DNA from: Pseudonocardia bannensis
GTDB lineage: Bacteria > Actinomycetota > Actinomycetes > Mycobacteriales > Pseudonocardiaceae
Reading direction: 5' to 3'
NCBI RefSeq assembly: GCF_012911875.1
Contig: NZ_JAAXKZ010000032.1
Location: 1 to 49,707 of the forward strand
DNA length: 49,707 nucleotides
The position numbers were made by a program, and so were the translations under genes. The notes under the pieces were generated by a model. The model worked only from the letters and a program-made list of their open reading frames with translations, ran no database searches and had not been told where the DNA came from. Each line of letters starts with the position of its first letter. Within the stretch, counting starts at the first letter, position 1. Positions 18,704 to 29,146 of the stretch are shown in pieces.

Positions 18704-18934
18704 ATGGTCCCCGTGATGGAGCCGGACCAGCCGCGTAACGGGGGTGGTCGTACACCACCGCCCGGCGAGGCCTGGACTGCTCTGTCCTACCTCCTGTCCG
18801 GCTTTCTGCTCTTCGGCGGAATCGGCTGGGGGTTGGACAAGCTGCTGGACACGCGGGTCTTCTTCTTGGTCGGGCTGCTGGCCGGGGGGGCTGCCTCGTT
18901 GTACTTGATTTATCTCAGGTACGTTAAGTCTTGA
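18704..18934 (+). CDS. AtpZ/AtpI-family small membrane protein
   Basis: A 76-aa protein with two transmembrane helices (about residues 24-43 and 50-70). The GGIGWGLDKLLDT...GLLAGGAASLYLIYLRY pattern is the AtpZ/AtpI signature. AtpZ/AtpI proteins assist Fo assembly and Mg or Ca handling in other bacteria. It is the first gene of the atp transcript. Start at ATG 18704 is favoured by the -10 hexamer; an in-frame GTG at 18695 and an ATG at 18716 are alternatives. Confidence 0.8.
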   Translation: MVPVMEPDQPRNGGGRTPPPGEAWTALSYLLSGFLLFGGIGWGLDKLLDTRVFFLVGLLAGGAASLYLIYLRYVKS

Positions 18935-18992
18935 TCGTCTCGATTCTGTCGACCCGGTTTAGCCCGGTCGGCGGAACCGGAAGGAGCATTGG

Positions 18993-19772
18993 GTGACCAC
19001 GTTGGCCACCGCCCCAGCCCCGGGCTTCGAAGCTCCGGGAGTCGCGGACTTCGACCTGCCGCCGATCTTCGGCCCGGTCACGAAGCCGGTCGTTCAGCTA
19101 GTGCTCGCCGCGATCATCATCTACGTGGCGTTCCGCTACTCCGTCCGCAAGCCCGCGCTGGTGCCGAGCAAGTCCCAGTTCCTGGGCGAGTCGTTCCACG
19201 GGATCGTGCGTAACAGCATCGCGCGGGACATGATCGGCCCGGAGTTCCTGAAGTACGTGCCGTTCCTGACCACGCTGTTCGCCTTCCTCTTGGTGAACAA
19301 CCTGTTCGGGATCATTCCGCTGTTCCAGTTCCCGACGTTCTCCCATCCGGGCGTGCCGTACGCGCTCGCCGCGATGGTGTGGTTGATCTTCACCTACGTC
19401 GGCATCAGGCACCACGGCTTCCTGGGTTACCTCCGGACCTCCACCTGGCCGCCGGACGTGCCGTGGTGGGTGCGGATCATCCTGACCCCCATCGAGTTCA
19501 TCTCGAACATCCTGCTGCGCCCGGTCACCCTGTCGCTGCGGTTGTTCGGCAACATGTTCGCCGGCCACCTGCTGCTGCTGGTGTTCATTCTCGGTGGCGA
19601 GTACATGCTGTTCACCGCCGACTCGATCCTGCTGAAGGTGCTGTCCCCCTTCGCCTTCGGGATGGGCATCGTCTTCACGTTCTTCGAGGCCTTCGTCCAG
19701 GTGGTGCAGGCCTACATCTTCGTCATGCTGACGGCGTCGTACATCGGCACCGTGCTCGCCGACGACCACTAG
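18993..19772 (+). CDS. atpB: ATP synthase subunit a (Fo)
   Basis: A 259-aa membrane protein forming the proton half-channels against the c-ring. The essential Arg is in [15 protein letters not shown] (about residue 181). The C-terminal helix [22 protein letters not shown] is also conserved. Five to six membrane helices are visible. GTG start preceded by a strong AAGGAG 7 nt upstream. First core subunit of the operon order atpB-E-F-H-A-G-D-C. Confidence 0.97.
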   Translation: MTTLATAPAPGFEAPGVADFDLPPIFGPVTKPVVQLVLAAIIIYVAFRYSVRKPALVPSKSQFLGESFHGIVRNSIARDMIGPEFLKYVPFLTTLFAFLLVNNLFGIIPLFQFPTFSHPGVPYALAAMVWLIFTYVGIRHHGFLGYLRTSTWPPDVPWWVRIILTPIEFISNILLRPVTLSLRLFGNMFAGHLLLLVFILGGEYMLFTADSILLKVLSPFAFGMGIVFTFFEAFVQVVQAYIFVMLTASYIGTVLADDH

Positions 19773-19843
19773 GTCGTCCCGCTCCAGACCTCCCGAGGGC
19801 CGCGAAACGTACCGCGGACCGGATCGAAAGGAAAAGAACGACA

Positions 19844-20047
19844 ATGACCGGAAGCCTGAACGTCGTCGGGTACGGCCTGTCCGCCATCGGCCCGGGTATC
19901 GGCGTGGGCATCGTCTTCGCCGCGTTCATCAACGGCGTGGCCCGTCAGCCGGAGGCCCGCGGCCAGCTGCAGGGCATCGCGTTCATCGGCTTCGCGCTGT
20001 CCGAGGCGCTGGCCATTCTGGGCCTGGTGCTCGCGTTCGTCCTCTGA
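19844..20047 (+). CDS. atpE: ATP synthase subunit c (Fo)
   Basis: A 67-aa helical hairpin that forms the rotating c-ring. Helix 1 has [16 protein letters not shown], the polar loop is ARQPEARG, and helix 2 carries the proton-binding Glu in [10 protein letters not shown]. It is slightly shorter than the 76-81 aa subunits of Streptomyces and Mycobacterium, mainly at the N-terminus. The carboxylate-containing segment is the target region for diarylquinolines in mycobacteria. AAGGAAAAG precedes the ATG. Confidence 0.96.
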   Translation: MTGSLNVVGYGLSAIGPGIGVGIVFAAFINGVARQPEARGQLQGIAFIGFALSEALAILGLVLAFVL

Positions 20048-20092
20048 GCCTGAGCCATCCGCAGCGTCACAGGTGAGGCGGAGGAGCACACC

Positions 20093-20656
20093 ATGACCAT
20101 CGTTCTCGCGGCGGAGGAACTGAACCCCCTCGTACCGCACCCGATCGAGATCGTCGTCGGCACGATCGCCTTCCTGCTGCTGTTCTACGTCCTGAAGCGA
20201 ACGGTCTTCCCGCAGTTCGAGAAGGTCTACGCCGAGCGCACCGACAAGATCGAGGGTGGGCTCAAGCGGGCGGAGGAGGCGCAGGAGGAGGCGAACCGCC
20301 TGCGCCAGCAGTACGAGGAGCAGCTGGCCGGCCTGCGTGCCGAGGCCGCCCGCATCCGCGACGAGGCCCGTGCCGAGGGGCAGCAGATCAAGGCAGAGCT
20401 GCGTGCCCAGGCCGAGGAGGAGGCGGAGCGCATCCGCCAGCGTGGCCTCGAGCAGCTCAATGCCGCGCGTGAGCAGACCGTGCGCACACTGCGTGCCGAG
20501 GTCGGCGGACTGGCGGTCCAGCTGGCCGAGCGCATCATCCGCACCGAGTTGTCGGACGACGCGCGGCGCGCGGCCACCGTCGACGACTTCCTGTCCGAGC
20601 TCGACGGTCTCGCGCAGCGGCGGGAGACCAGCCCGACCGCGGGTGGGTCGAGCTGA
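20093..20656 (+). CDS. atpF: ATP synthase subunit b (Fo peripheral stalk)
   Basis: A 187-aa protein with one N-terminal membrane helix (about residues 16-38, IEIVVGTIAFLLLFYVLK) and a long charged coiled coil (about 45-165) rich in Glu/Arg/Ala heptads that binds subunit delta. GGAGGAG upstream of the ATG. The stop codon overlaps the atpH start by one base (TGATG). Confidence 0.96.
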   Translation: MTIVLAAEELNPLVPHPIEIVVGTIAFLLLFYVLKRTVFPQFEKVYAERTDKIEGGLKRAEEAQEEANRLRQQYEEQLAGLRAEAARIRDEARAEGQQIKAELRAQAEEEAERIRQRGLEQLNAAREQTVRTLRAEVGGLAVQLAERIIRTELSDDARRAATVDDFLSELDGLAQRRETSPTAGGSS

Positions 20657-21486
20657 TGGCGGTCGTCTTCGCGGCCACCAGCCGGGAGTCACTGACCGAG
20701 GTCCGCGCCCGGCTGGACGCCTACCTCGACCAGGCATCGGCCGCGGACCTGGAGCGGCTCGGCCAGGAGCTGTTCGCCGTCACCCGGCTGTTGCAGGACA
20801 CGGCGTCGCTGCGCCGCCACCTGGCCGATCCGGCGGTGCCGGAGTCGGTCCGGACCGGCCTGGTCCAGCGTCTGCTGGGCGGCAAGGTGGCCCAGCAGAC
20901 GCTGGACCTCGTGTCCGCCGTCGTCGGCGCGCGCTGGTCGCGGTCGATCGACATGGTCGACGCGCTCGAGGACCTGGCTCGCCGTGCCACCCTTGCGGTC
21001 GCGGAGAAGAACGGCACCCTCGACGACGTCGAGGATGAGCTGTTCCGCTTCGGCCGCATCCTCAACCGCGAGCCCGAGCTGGCGATCCTGCTCGCCGACC
21101 CGTCGCAGCCGGCGGACAAGAAGGCCGAGCTGCTCGACCGGATCCTGGCGGGCAAGGTCTCGCCGGTGACCGCGACGCTGCTGCGCGAGACCGTCCGGTC
21201 CCCGCGTGGACGGCAGCTGGACGTCGCCGCGGAGGAGCTCGCCGAGATCGCCGCCGCCGTCCGGGACCGTTCGGTGGCCAAGGTGGCCACGCCGGTTGCG
21301 CTGACGTTCGCGCAGCAGCAGCGGCTGACGGATGTGCTGACCCGCATGTACGGGCGGCCGATCGCGCTGCAGATCGAGCTGGACGAGGGCCTGCTGGGCG
21401 GGCTGACGGTCCAGGTCGGCAACGAGGTCATCAACGGCAGCGTGGCGGGCAAGCTGGAAGAGGCCCGGCGGCGGCTGCCGCACTGA
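20656..21486 (+). CDS. atpH: ATP synthase subunit delta (F1)
   Basis: A 276-aa protein connecting the peripheral stalk to F1. The C-terminal segment (VATPVALTFAQQQRL, GGLTVQVGNEVINGSV) is the conserved delta signature. It is about 100 residues longer than the E. coli subunit, as is usual in actinobacteria; streptomycetes have a similarly long form, while mycobacteria have an even longer b-delta fusion. Here b and delta remain separate genes and only one b gene is present in the window. Confidence 0.95.
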   Translation: MAVVFAATSRESLTEVRARLDAYLDQASAADLERLGQELFAVTRLLQDTASLRRHLADPAVPESVRTGLVQRLLGGKVAQQTLDLVSAVVGARWSRSIDMVDALEDLARRATLAVAEKNGTLDDVEDELFRFGRILNREPELAILLADPSQPADKKAELLDRILAGKVSPVTATLLRETVRSPRGRQLDVAAEELAEIAAAVRDRSVAKVATPVALTFAQQQRLTDVLTRMYGRPIALQIELDEGLLGGLTVQVGNEVINGSVAGKLEEARRRLPH

Positions 21487-21555
21487 ATCATCATGCCGGC
21501 GCGGGTCTCGGCGAGACGTAACTGACTGATCGAGAAGAAGGAACACACGACAGCC

Positions 21556-23205
21556 ATGACAGAGCTGACGATCTCCCCGGAGGAGATCCGGAGTGCGATC
21601 TCCAGCTACGTCTCGTCGCTGGAGACCGAGACCTCCCGCGAGGAGGTCGGCACCGTCTCCGACACCGGTGACGGCATCGCCCACGTCGAGGGTCTGCCCT
21701 CGGCGATGACCAACGAGCTGCTGGAGTTCGAGGGCGGCGTGCTGGGCGTCGCGCTGAACCTGGACCAGCGCGAGATCGGTGCGGTCATCCTCGGCCCGTA
21801 TGGCGGGATCGAGGAGGGCCAGCAGGTCAAGCGCACCGGCAGCATCCTCTCGGTGCCCGTGGGCGACGCCTTCCTGGGTCGCGTGATCGACCCGCTGGGC
21901 GCGCCGATCGACGGGCTCGGTGCCATCGAGGCCGAGACCGAGCGCGTGCTCGAGCTGCAGGCCGCGTCGGTGGTCGAGCGGCAGAGCGTGAGCGAGCCGC
22001 TGCAGACCGGGATCAAGGCGATCGACGCGATGACCCCGATCGGCCGCGGGCAGCGGCAGCTGATCATCGGTGACCGCAAGACCGGGAAGACCGCGGTCTG
22101 CGTGGACACGATCATCAACCAGAAGCAGAACTGGGAGACCGGCGACCCCAAGCAGCAGGTCCGCTGCATCTACGTCGCGATCGGCCAGAAGGGCTCCACG
22201 ATCGCGGGTGTCCGCCAGGCGCTCGAGGAGAAGGGCGCGCTGGAGTACACGACCATCGTCGCTGCGCCCGCGTCCGACCCGGCCGGGTTCAAGTGGCTCG
22301 CGCCCTACACCGGGAGCGCGCTGGGCCAGCACTGGATGTACCAGGGCAAGCACGTGCTGATCGTGTTCGACGACCTGTCCAAGCAGGCCGAGGCCTACCG
22401 GGCGATCTCGCTGTTGCTGCGTCGCCCGCCGGGTCGTGAGGCCTACCCGGGGGATGTCTTCTACTTGCACTCGCGGCTGCTGGAGCGGTGCGCGAAGCTG
22501 TCCGACGCGCTGGGTGCGGGGTCGATGACCGGGTTGCCGATCATCGAGACGAAGGCCAACGACGTGTCGGCCTACATCCCGACCAACGTCATCTCGATCA
22601 CCGACGGTCAGGTGTTCCTGGAGTCCGATCTGTTCAACCAGGGGGTCCGGCCGGCGATCAACGTCGGTATCTCGGTGTCCCGGGTCGGTGGTGCGGCACA
22701 GATCAAGGCGATGAAGCAGGTCTCGGGATCGCTGCGGCTGGACCTGTCGCAGTACCGCGAGCTGGAGGCGTTCGCCGCCTTCGGTTCCGACCTCGACGCC
22801 GCCTCGGCGGCGGCCCTCGGTCGCGGTGAGCGCCTGGTCGAACTGCTCAAGCAGCCGCAGTTCTCGCCGGTGCCGGTCGAGGAGGAGGTCGTCTCGATCT
22901 GGCTGGGCACCTCGGGCCAGCTCGACTCGGTGCCGGTGCAGGACATCGCCCGCTTCGAGAAGGAGTTCCTCGAGCACCTGCGTCGCCAGCACCAGGGCGT
23001 TCTGGCCGAGATCCGGGACACCGGCAAGCTCACCGACGAGGCCATCGACCGGCTCAAGGGCCTGGTGGACGAGTTCAAGAAGCAGTTCACCGCGTCGGAC
23101 GGCTCTTCGGTGGTGCCGAAGGAGGCCGGGGCCGAGGCGCTGGACGAGGACGAGGTCGACCGCGAGACCGTCAAGGTCAACAAGCCGGCTCCGGCCGCGA
23201 GCTGA
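21556..23205 (+). CDS. atpA: ATP synthase subunit alpha (F1)
   Basis: A 549-aa non-catalytic nucleotide-binding subunit of F1. The Walker A motif is GDRKTGKT (about residues 172-179), followed by [10 protein letters not shown]. The signature [17 protein letters not shown] is present near residue 375. The protein has a C-terminal extension of about 40 residues rich in Glu, Asp and Lys ([17 protein letters not shown]) compared with the E. coli subunit. C-terminal alpha extensions in mycobacteria suppress ATP hydrolysis; the same role here is an inference. Confidence 0.97.
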   Translation: MTELTISPEEIRSAISSYVSSLETETSREEVGTVSDTGDGIAHVEGLPSAMTNELLEFEGGVLGVALNLDQREIGAVILGPYGGIEEGQQVKRTGSILSVPVGDAFLGRVIDPLGAPIDGLGAIEAETERVLELQAASVVERQSVSEPLQTGIKAIDAMTPIGRGQRQLIIGDRKTGKTAVCVDTIINQKQNWETGDPKQQVRCIYVAIGQKGSTIAGVRQALEEKGALEYTTIVAAPASDPAGFKWLAPYTGSALGQHWMYQGKHVLIVFDDLSKQAEAYRAISLLLRRPPGREAYPGDVFYLHSRLLERCAKLSDALGAGSMTGLPIIETKANDVSAYIPTNVISITDGQVFLESDLFNQGVRPAINVGISVSRVGGAAQIKAMKQVSGSLRLDLSQYRELEAFAAFGSDLDAASAAALGRGERLVELLKQPQFSPVPVEEEVVSIWLGTSGQLDSVPVQDIARFEKEFLEHLRRQHQGVLAEIRDTGKLTDEAIDRLKGLVDEFKKQFTASDGSSVVPKEAGAEALDEDEVDRETVKVNKPAPAAS

Positions 23206-23219
23206 ACGGATAGTCACCG

Positions 23220-25627
<2,408 letters not shown>

Positions 25628-25631
25628 TCGC

Positions 25632-26015
25632 ATGGCGGAGATGACGGTCGAGCTGGTCGCGGTCGAGCGGCGGATCTGGTCCGGAGAGGCCACGTTCGTG
25701 CTCGCGCGCACCACGGAGGGCGAGGTCGGCGTGCTGCCCGGCCACGAGCCGACGCTGGCCCAGCTCGAGGAGGCCGGCGTGGTGCGCATCGACACCACGG
25801 ACGGCTCCTCGATCACGGTCGCGGTGCACGGCGGTTTCCTGTCGATCACGCCGGACGGCGTGACGCTGCTGGCCGAGTACGCCGAGCTCTCCGACGAGAT
25901 CGACGTCGCGCGGGCACGGCAGGCCCGGGACCGGGCCGACACCTCGGATCGCGAGGGTGCGGCGGCGAAGGCGCGCGCCGAGGCGCGGCTGAGGGCCGCC
26001 GAAGCGGCCGAGTAG
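25632..26015 (+). CDS. atpC: ATP synthase subunit epsilon (F1)
   Basis: A 127-aa subunit of the central stalk. The N-terminal beta-sandwich contains [16 protein letters not shown] and [20 protein letters not shown], and the C-terminal part is the helical arm (about residues 92-127). The C-terminal arm is shorter than the E. coli form, as expected for actinobacteria. Last structural gene of the operon. Confidence 0.95.
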   Translation: MAEMTVELVAVERRIWSGEATFVLARTTEGEVGVLPGHEPTLAQLEEAGVVRIDTTDGSSITVAVHGGFLSITPDGVTLLAEYAELSDEIDVARARQARDRADTSDREGAAAKARAEARLRAAEAAE

Positions 26016-26024
26016 CGAGTCGCA

Positions 26025-26495
26025 GTGGGGACCGTGACCGTTGTCGTCGGGCTCCTGCTGCTGTTCGGCTGTCTGCTGCTCGGCTGGTTCGCCGTGCGGC
26101 GGGTTCGTCTGATGCGGGGCGGCGGTGTGGACGTATGTCTGCGCCGCCGCTCCGGCATATGCAGGGAGTCCCGCGAGTCGCGGGACTCCGCCGCCGGATG
26201 GCACTTCGGTGTGGGGCGATACCGTGGCGAGCAGCTGGCCTGGCACCGGCTGACCAGCTTCCGGCTCGGGCCGACGGTGTCGATCGACCGCAACGAGCTC
26301 GAGATCGTCGACCGGCGCGAGCCGACCGGTCCGGAGAGCTACGCGCTCCCACCGGCCGCCGTCGTGCTGCGCTGCCGCCACCCGCAGGGGGCGGATCTGG
26401 AGCTCGCGATGTCCCCCGGGGTGCTGACGGGCTTCCTGTCGTGGCTGGAGGCCACCCCGCCCGGACGCAGCACCGGCTACCGCCAAGCCTCCTGA
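26025..26495 (+). CDS. DUF2550 family membrane protein
   Basis: A 156-aa protein with one N-terminal membrane helix (about residues 4-24) and a cytoplasmic DUF2550 domain (GWHFGVGRYRGEQLAWHRLTS region and a C-terminal FLSWLEA motif). DUF2550 genes directly follow atpC in actinobacteria, as here with a 9-nt gap. The function is unknown. Odd point: a 25-bp perfect palindrome (26165-26189) encodes the Arg/Glu/Ser run RESRESRDS in a position where the family normally has a short loop, suggesting an in-frame repeat insertion. Confidence 0.88.
   Translation: MGTVTVVVGLLLLFGCLLLGWFAVRRVRLMRGGGVDVCLRRRSGICRESRESRDSAAGWHFGVGRYRGEQLAWHRLTSFRLGPTVSIDRNELEIVDRREPTGPESYALPPAAVVLRCRHPQGADLELAMSPGVLTGFLSWLEATPPGRSTGYRQAS
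26165..26189 (+). repeat. Perfect palindrome inside the DUF2550 gene
   Basis: An 11-bp inverted repeat (GGAGTCCCGCG and CGCGGGACTCC) with a 3-nt AGT loop. Its centre CGCGAGTCG is the same core as the 22-bp tandem repeat that starts about 310 bp downstream. It remains in frame with the host gene. Confidence 0.8.
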
Positions 26496-26498
26496 CCC

Positions 26499-26684
26499 CG
26501 CGAGTCGGGGTCTCCACGTCCGCGAGTCGGGGTCTCCACGTGCGTGAGTCGGGGTCTCCACGTGCGTGAGTCGGGGTCTCCACGTGCGTGAGTCGGGGTC
26601 TCCACGTGCGTGAGTCGGGGTCTCCACGTGCGTGAGTCGGGGTCTCCATGTGCGTGAGTCGGGGTCTCCATGTGCGCGAGTCGG
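26499..26684 (+). repeat. Array of eight and a half 22-bp tandem repeats
   Basis: Eight uninterrupted 22-bp units (26499-26674) plus a partial ninth follow the DUF2550 stop codon after 3 nt. The unit core is CGTGAGTCGGGGTCTCC followed by AYGTG. The first two units and the last partial one have CGCGAGTC; the middle ones CGTGAGTC; the last two full units have CATGTG instead of CACGTG. With the upstream bases, unit 1 can form the hairpin GACCCCG-CGAGT-CGGGGTC (26494-26512). There are no spacers, so it is not CRISPR. Open frames across it are by-products of the 66-bp (22-codon) periodicity. Confidence 0.95.
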
Positions 26685-26990
26685 CGGTTCGCGTGTGATC
26701 CGCGCTCAGGTTCCTCGGAGGGGTGTCGGGAGCCGTCACACGCCCGGGTCACCGGGGCTGTGCCGCCCCCGGCTCACGTGATCGTCGCGGGCAGCGCACC
26801 ATAGTGCGTATCCGGCTCGGGCGGGCAGCGTCGGCGTGAGCCTCGCCTTGGCCAAGCTGGCGCGTATCAGGTCGCGATCCCCTGCGTGGCACCGCAGGCC
26901 TTGATCTCCGCCGCCCCACTCGGTGGGTACGTCTACCGGGGAAGTGCCCTGTCTGACCCGACCGCACCTGCGCCTCGAAGGCGGCCGACC
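26685..26990. other. Intergenic segment between two inverted repeat arrays
   Basis: About 300 bp between the two oppositely oriented arrays, between convergent DUF2550 and pduO. No gene with recognisable motifs was found on either strand. The segment contains short palindromes only. Confidence 0.5.
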
Positions 26991-27044
26991 GCGACTCGCG
27001 CACATGGAGACCCCGACTCGCGCACATGGAGACCGCGACTCGCG
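26991..27044 (-). repeat. Second, inverted array of the 22-bp repeat (two and a half copies)
   Basis: Units at 26991-27012 and 27013-27034 plus a 10-bp partial at 27035-27044 are the reverse complement of the first array's unit in its CATGTGCGCGAGTC form. Read on the minus strand, the array starts a few nt after the pduO stop codon, just as the first array starts just after the DUF2550 stop. Confidence 0.93.
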
Positions 27045-27049
27045 GGTTG

Positions 27050-27628
27050 TTACTTCGAGGCGGGGCCGCCCGGCTGCCACAGCACGTCGCCGTCGGGGTT
27101 GGCCACGCGGCCGAGGATGAACAGCAGGTCCGACAGCCGGTTGAGGTACTTCGCGGTGAGCGGGTTGGTGCGCTCGGCGTCGACCTCGAGCAGCGCCCAT
27201 ACCGAGCGCTCGGCGCGGCGGGCGACCGTGCGCGCCACGTGCAGGTAGGCGCCACCGGGGGTGCCGCCGGGCAGGATGAACGAGTTGAGCTTGGGCAGGC
27301 GCTCGTTGAACGTGTCGCACCAGCCCTCGAGCCGGGTCACGTAGTCCTCGGTGATCCGCAGTGGCGGGTACTCCGGGTCGGGCACGATCGGTGCGCACAG
27401 GTCTGCGCCGACGTCGAACAGATCGTTCTGGATCTGCCGCAGCGGGACCAGGATCTCCTCGGCCAGTTGCCCGACCGTGACCGCGACGCCGATGGCGGCG
27501 TTGCACTCGTCGGTGTCGGCGTAGGCGGCGAGCCGCGGGTCGGTCTTGCTGACCCGGCTGAAGTCGCCGAGCGCGGTCGTCCCGTCATCGCCGGTCTTGG
27601 TGTAGATCCTGGTCAGGTGCACGGCCAT
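27050..27628 (-). CDS. pduO: PduO-type ATP:cob(I)alamin adenosyltransferase
   Basis: A 192-aa trimeric enzyme that transfers the adenosyl group of ATP to cob(I)alamin, producing the coenzyme used by B12-dependent mutases such as the MeaA-like protein in this window. The N-terminal ATP-binding motif TKTGDDGTT (about residues 10-18), ADTDECNA, FILPGG and the helix RTVARRAERSVW are diagnostic. Start at ATG 27628 (MAVHLTRIYTK); a -10-like TACCGT lies 7 nt upstream, favouring this over ATG 27646. Divergent from murA, the same pairing as in mycobacteria. Confidence 0.93.
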   Translation of the reverse strand: MAVHLTRIYTKTGDDGTTALGDFSRVSKTDPRLAAYADTDECNAAIGVAVTVGQLAEEILVPLRQIQNDLFDVGADLCAPIVPDPEYPPLRITEDYVTRLEGWCDTFNERLPKLNSFILPGGTPGGAYLHVARTVARRAERSVWALLEVDAERTNPLTAKYLNRLSDLLFILGRVANPDGDVLWQPGGPASK

Positions 27629-27641
27629 GGCGCAGACGGTA
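27629..27641 (-). promoter_or_regulatory. Putative -10 for leaderless pduO
   Basis: On the minus strand TACCGT (27641-27636) lies 7 nt before the ATG at 27628; no Shine-Dalgarno is present. No recognisable -35. Confidence 0.45.
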
Positions 27642-27724
27642 ACCACGGCGCTGCCCGGCCCGCCAGCGGGTGGCGGCGGTTCGTAGCACTCCTCCTGGCG
27701 GGACGGTGCTCGCCCCGACCCCCC

Positions 27725-27753
27725 GGGGTGGGGGGTGGACGGGTCGGCGGGGG
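27725..27753 (+). other. Potential G-quadruplex sequence in the murA promoter
   Basis: Four G-runs of 4, 6, 3 and 5 bases are separated by loops of 1, 5 and 5 nt on the plus strand, ending 4 nt before the putative -10 of murA. A 7-bp hairpin (ACCCCCC/GGGGGGT) overlaps it. In a high-GC genome such runs arise by chance at some rate. Confidence 0.4.
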
Positions 27754-27757
27754 CCGC

Positions 27758-27771
27758 TAGCGTCGTCGCTC
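27758..27771 (+). promoter_or_regulatory. Putative -10 for leaderless murA
   Basis: TAGCGT at 27758-27763 lies 8 nt before the GTG at 27772, with no Shine-Dalgarno. Confidence 0.4.
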
Positions 27772-29040
27772 GTGGTGGAGCATTTCGCGGTCCGCGGCGG
27801 CGCTCGGTTGGTGGGCGCCGTCGACGTCGTCGGGGCCAAGAACAGCGTGCTGAAACTCATGGCGGCCGCGCTGCTCGCCGAGGGCACCACGACGATCACG
27901 AACTGCCCGGAGATCCTGGACGTCCCGTTGATGGCCGACGTGCTGCGCAGCCTCGGCTGCACGGTCGAGGTCGACGGCGGGACCGTCACGATCGACGTGC
28001 CCGCCGAGCCGGGAGCGTCGGCGGACTACCGCTCGGTGTCCAAGCTGCGCGCCTCGGTGTGCGTGCTGGGCCCCCTGGTGGCCCGCTGCCGGCGCGCGGT
28101 GGTTCCGCTCCCCGGGGGTGATGCCATCGGTTCGCGGCCGCTGGACATGCACGCTTCGGGGCTGCGCAAACTCGGGGCGACCACCGAGATCGAGCACGGT
28201 CGGGTCGTGGCGCACGCCGAGGGGCTGCGCGGGGCGCAGATCTGGCTGGACTTCCCCAGCGTCGGTGCCACCGAGAACATCCTGATGGCCGCGGTGCTGG
28301 CCGAGGGCACGACGGTCATCGACAACGCCGCGCGTGAGCCGGAGATCGTCGACCTCTGCACGATGCTGCAGCAGATGGGCGCCAAGATCGAGGGCTCCGG
28401 GTCCTCGACGCTGACGGTGCACGGGGTGACCGGGCTGCAGCCCACCGAGCACCGTGTCATCGGGGACCGGATCGTCGGTGCGACGTGGGCGTTCGCCGCG
28501 GCGATGACGTGCGGGGAGGTCACCGTGCGTGGCGTCGACCCGCATCACCTCGACCTGGTGCTGGACAAGCTGCGCAGTGCCGGCGCGCAGACCCGCATCG
28601 GGGCGGGGGAGTTCACCGTGCGGATGGACGGCCGCCCCCGTGCCGTGGACTTCGTGACGTTGCCCTACCCGGGCTTCGCGACGGACCTGCAGCCGATGGC
28701 CATCGCGTTGTCCGCGGTGGCGGACGGGACGTCGATGATCACCGAGAACGTCTTCGAGTCCCGGTTCCGGTTCGTCGACGAGATGGTCCGGCTCGGTGCC
28801 GACGCGCGCACCGACGGTCACCACGCGGTCGTCCGCGGCGTCGAGCGGTTGTCCAGCGCGCCGGTCTGGGCCAGTGACATCCGCGCCGGCGCCGGCCTGG
28901 TTCTCGCCGGGCTCTGCGCCGACGGATTGACCGAGGTCTGGGACGTCGAACACATCGACCGTGGGTACCCCCGGTTCGTGGAGAACCTCAGCGAGCTGGG
29001 CGCCGACATCGCGCGCGTGAGCACCGAGCCCGACCGCTGA
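27772..29040 (+). CDS. murA: UDP-N-acetylglucosamine 1-carboxyvinyltransferase (MurA, Asp-type)
   Basis: A 422-aa enzyme that transfers enolpyruvate from PEP to UDP-GlcNAc, the first committed step of peptidoglycan synthesis. The two-domain EPSP-synthase fold is supported by [15 protein letters not shown] at the N-terminus, [11 protein letters not shown] and the C-terminal [10 protein letters not shown] and HIDRGYPRF motifs. The active-site loop reads [18 protein letters not shown]: the usual catalytic Cys is Asp (residue 117). The same substitution in mycobacterial MurA prevents covalent inactivation by fosfomycin, so intrinsic resistance is predicted. Start at GTG 27772, supported by the -10 position. 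Confidence 0.96.
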   Translation: MVEHFAVRGGARLVGAVDVVGAKNSVLKLMAAALLAEGTTTITNCPEILDVPLMADVLRSLGCTVEVDGGTVTIDVPAEPGASADYRSVSKLRASVCVLGPLVARCRRAVVPLPGGDAIGSRPLDMHASGLRKLGATTEIEHGRVVAHAEGLRGAQIWLDFPSVGATENILMAAVLAEGTTVIDNAAREPEIVDLCTMLQQMGAKIEGSGSSTLTVHGVTGLQPTEHRVIGDRIVGATWAFAAAMTCGEVTVRGVDPHHLDLVLDKLRSAGAQTRIGAGEFTVRMDGRPRAVDFVTLPYPGFATDLQPMAIALSAVADGTSMITENVFESRFRFVDEMVRLGADARTDGHHAVVRGVERLSSAPVWASDIRAGAGLVLAGLCADGLTEVWDVEHIDRGYPRFVENLSELGADIARVSTEPDR

Positions 29041-29146
29041 GGACACCGGCGGCGCTCCGCCGACCGGTCGGGCCGGACGGAGCAGCAGCGGTCGCCGACG
29101 CCGGGGATGCGTGCGACCGTCCGGGGTGCGTCGCCAGGAGGCCGGT

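Noticed and set aside
26499..26684. CRISPR array
   Set aside because: The 22-bp units are directly contiguous without spacers, and no cas genes are present.
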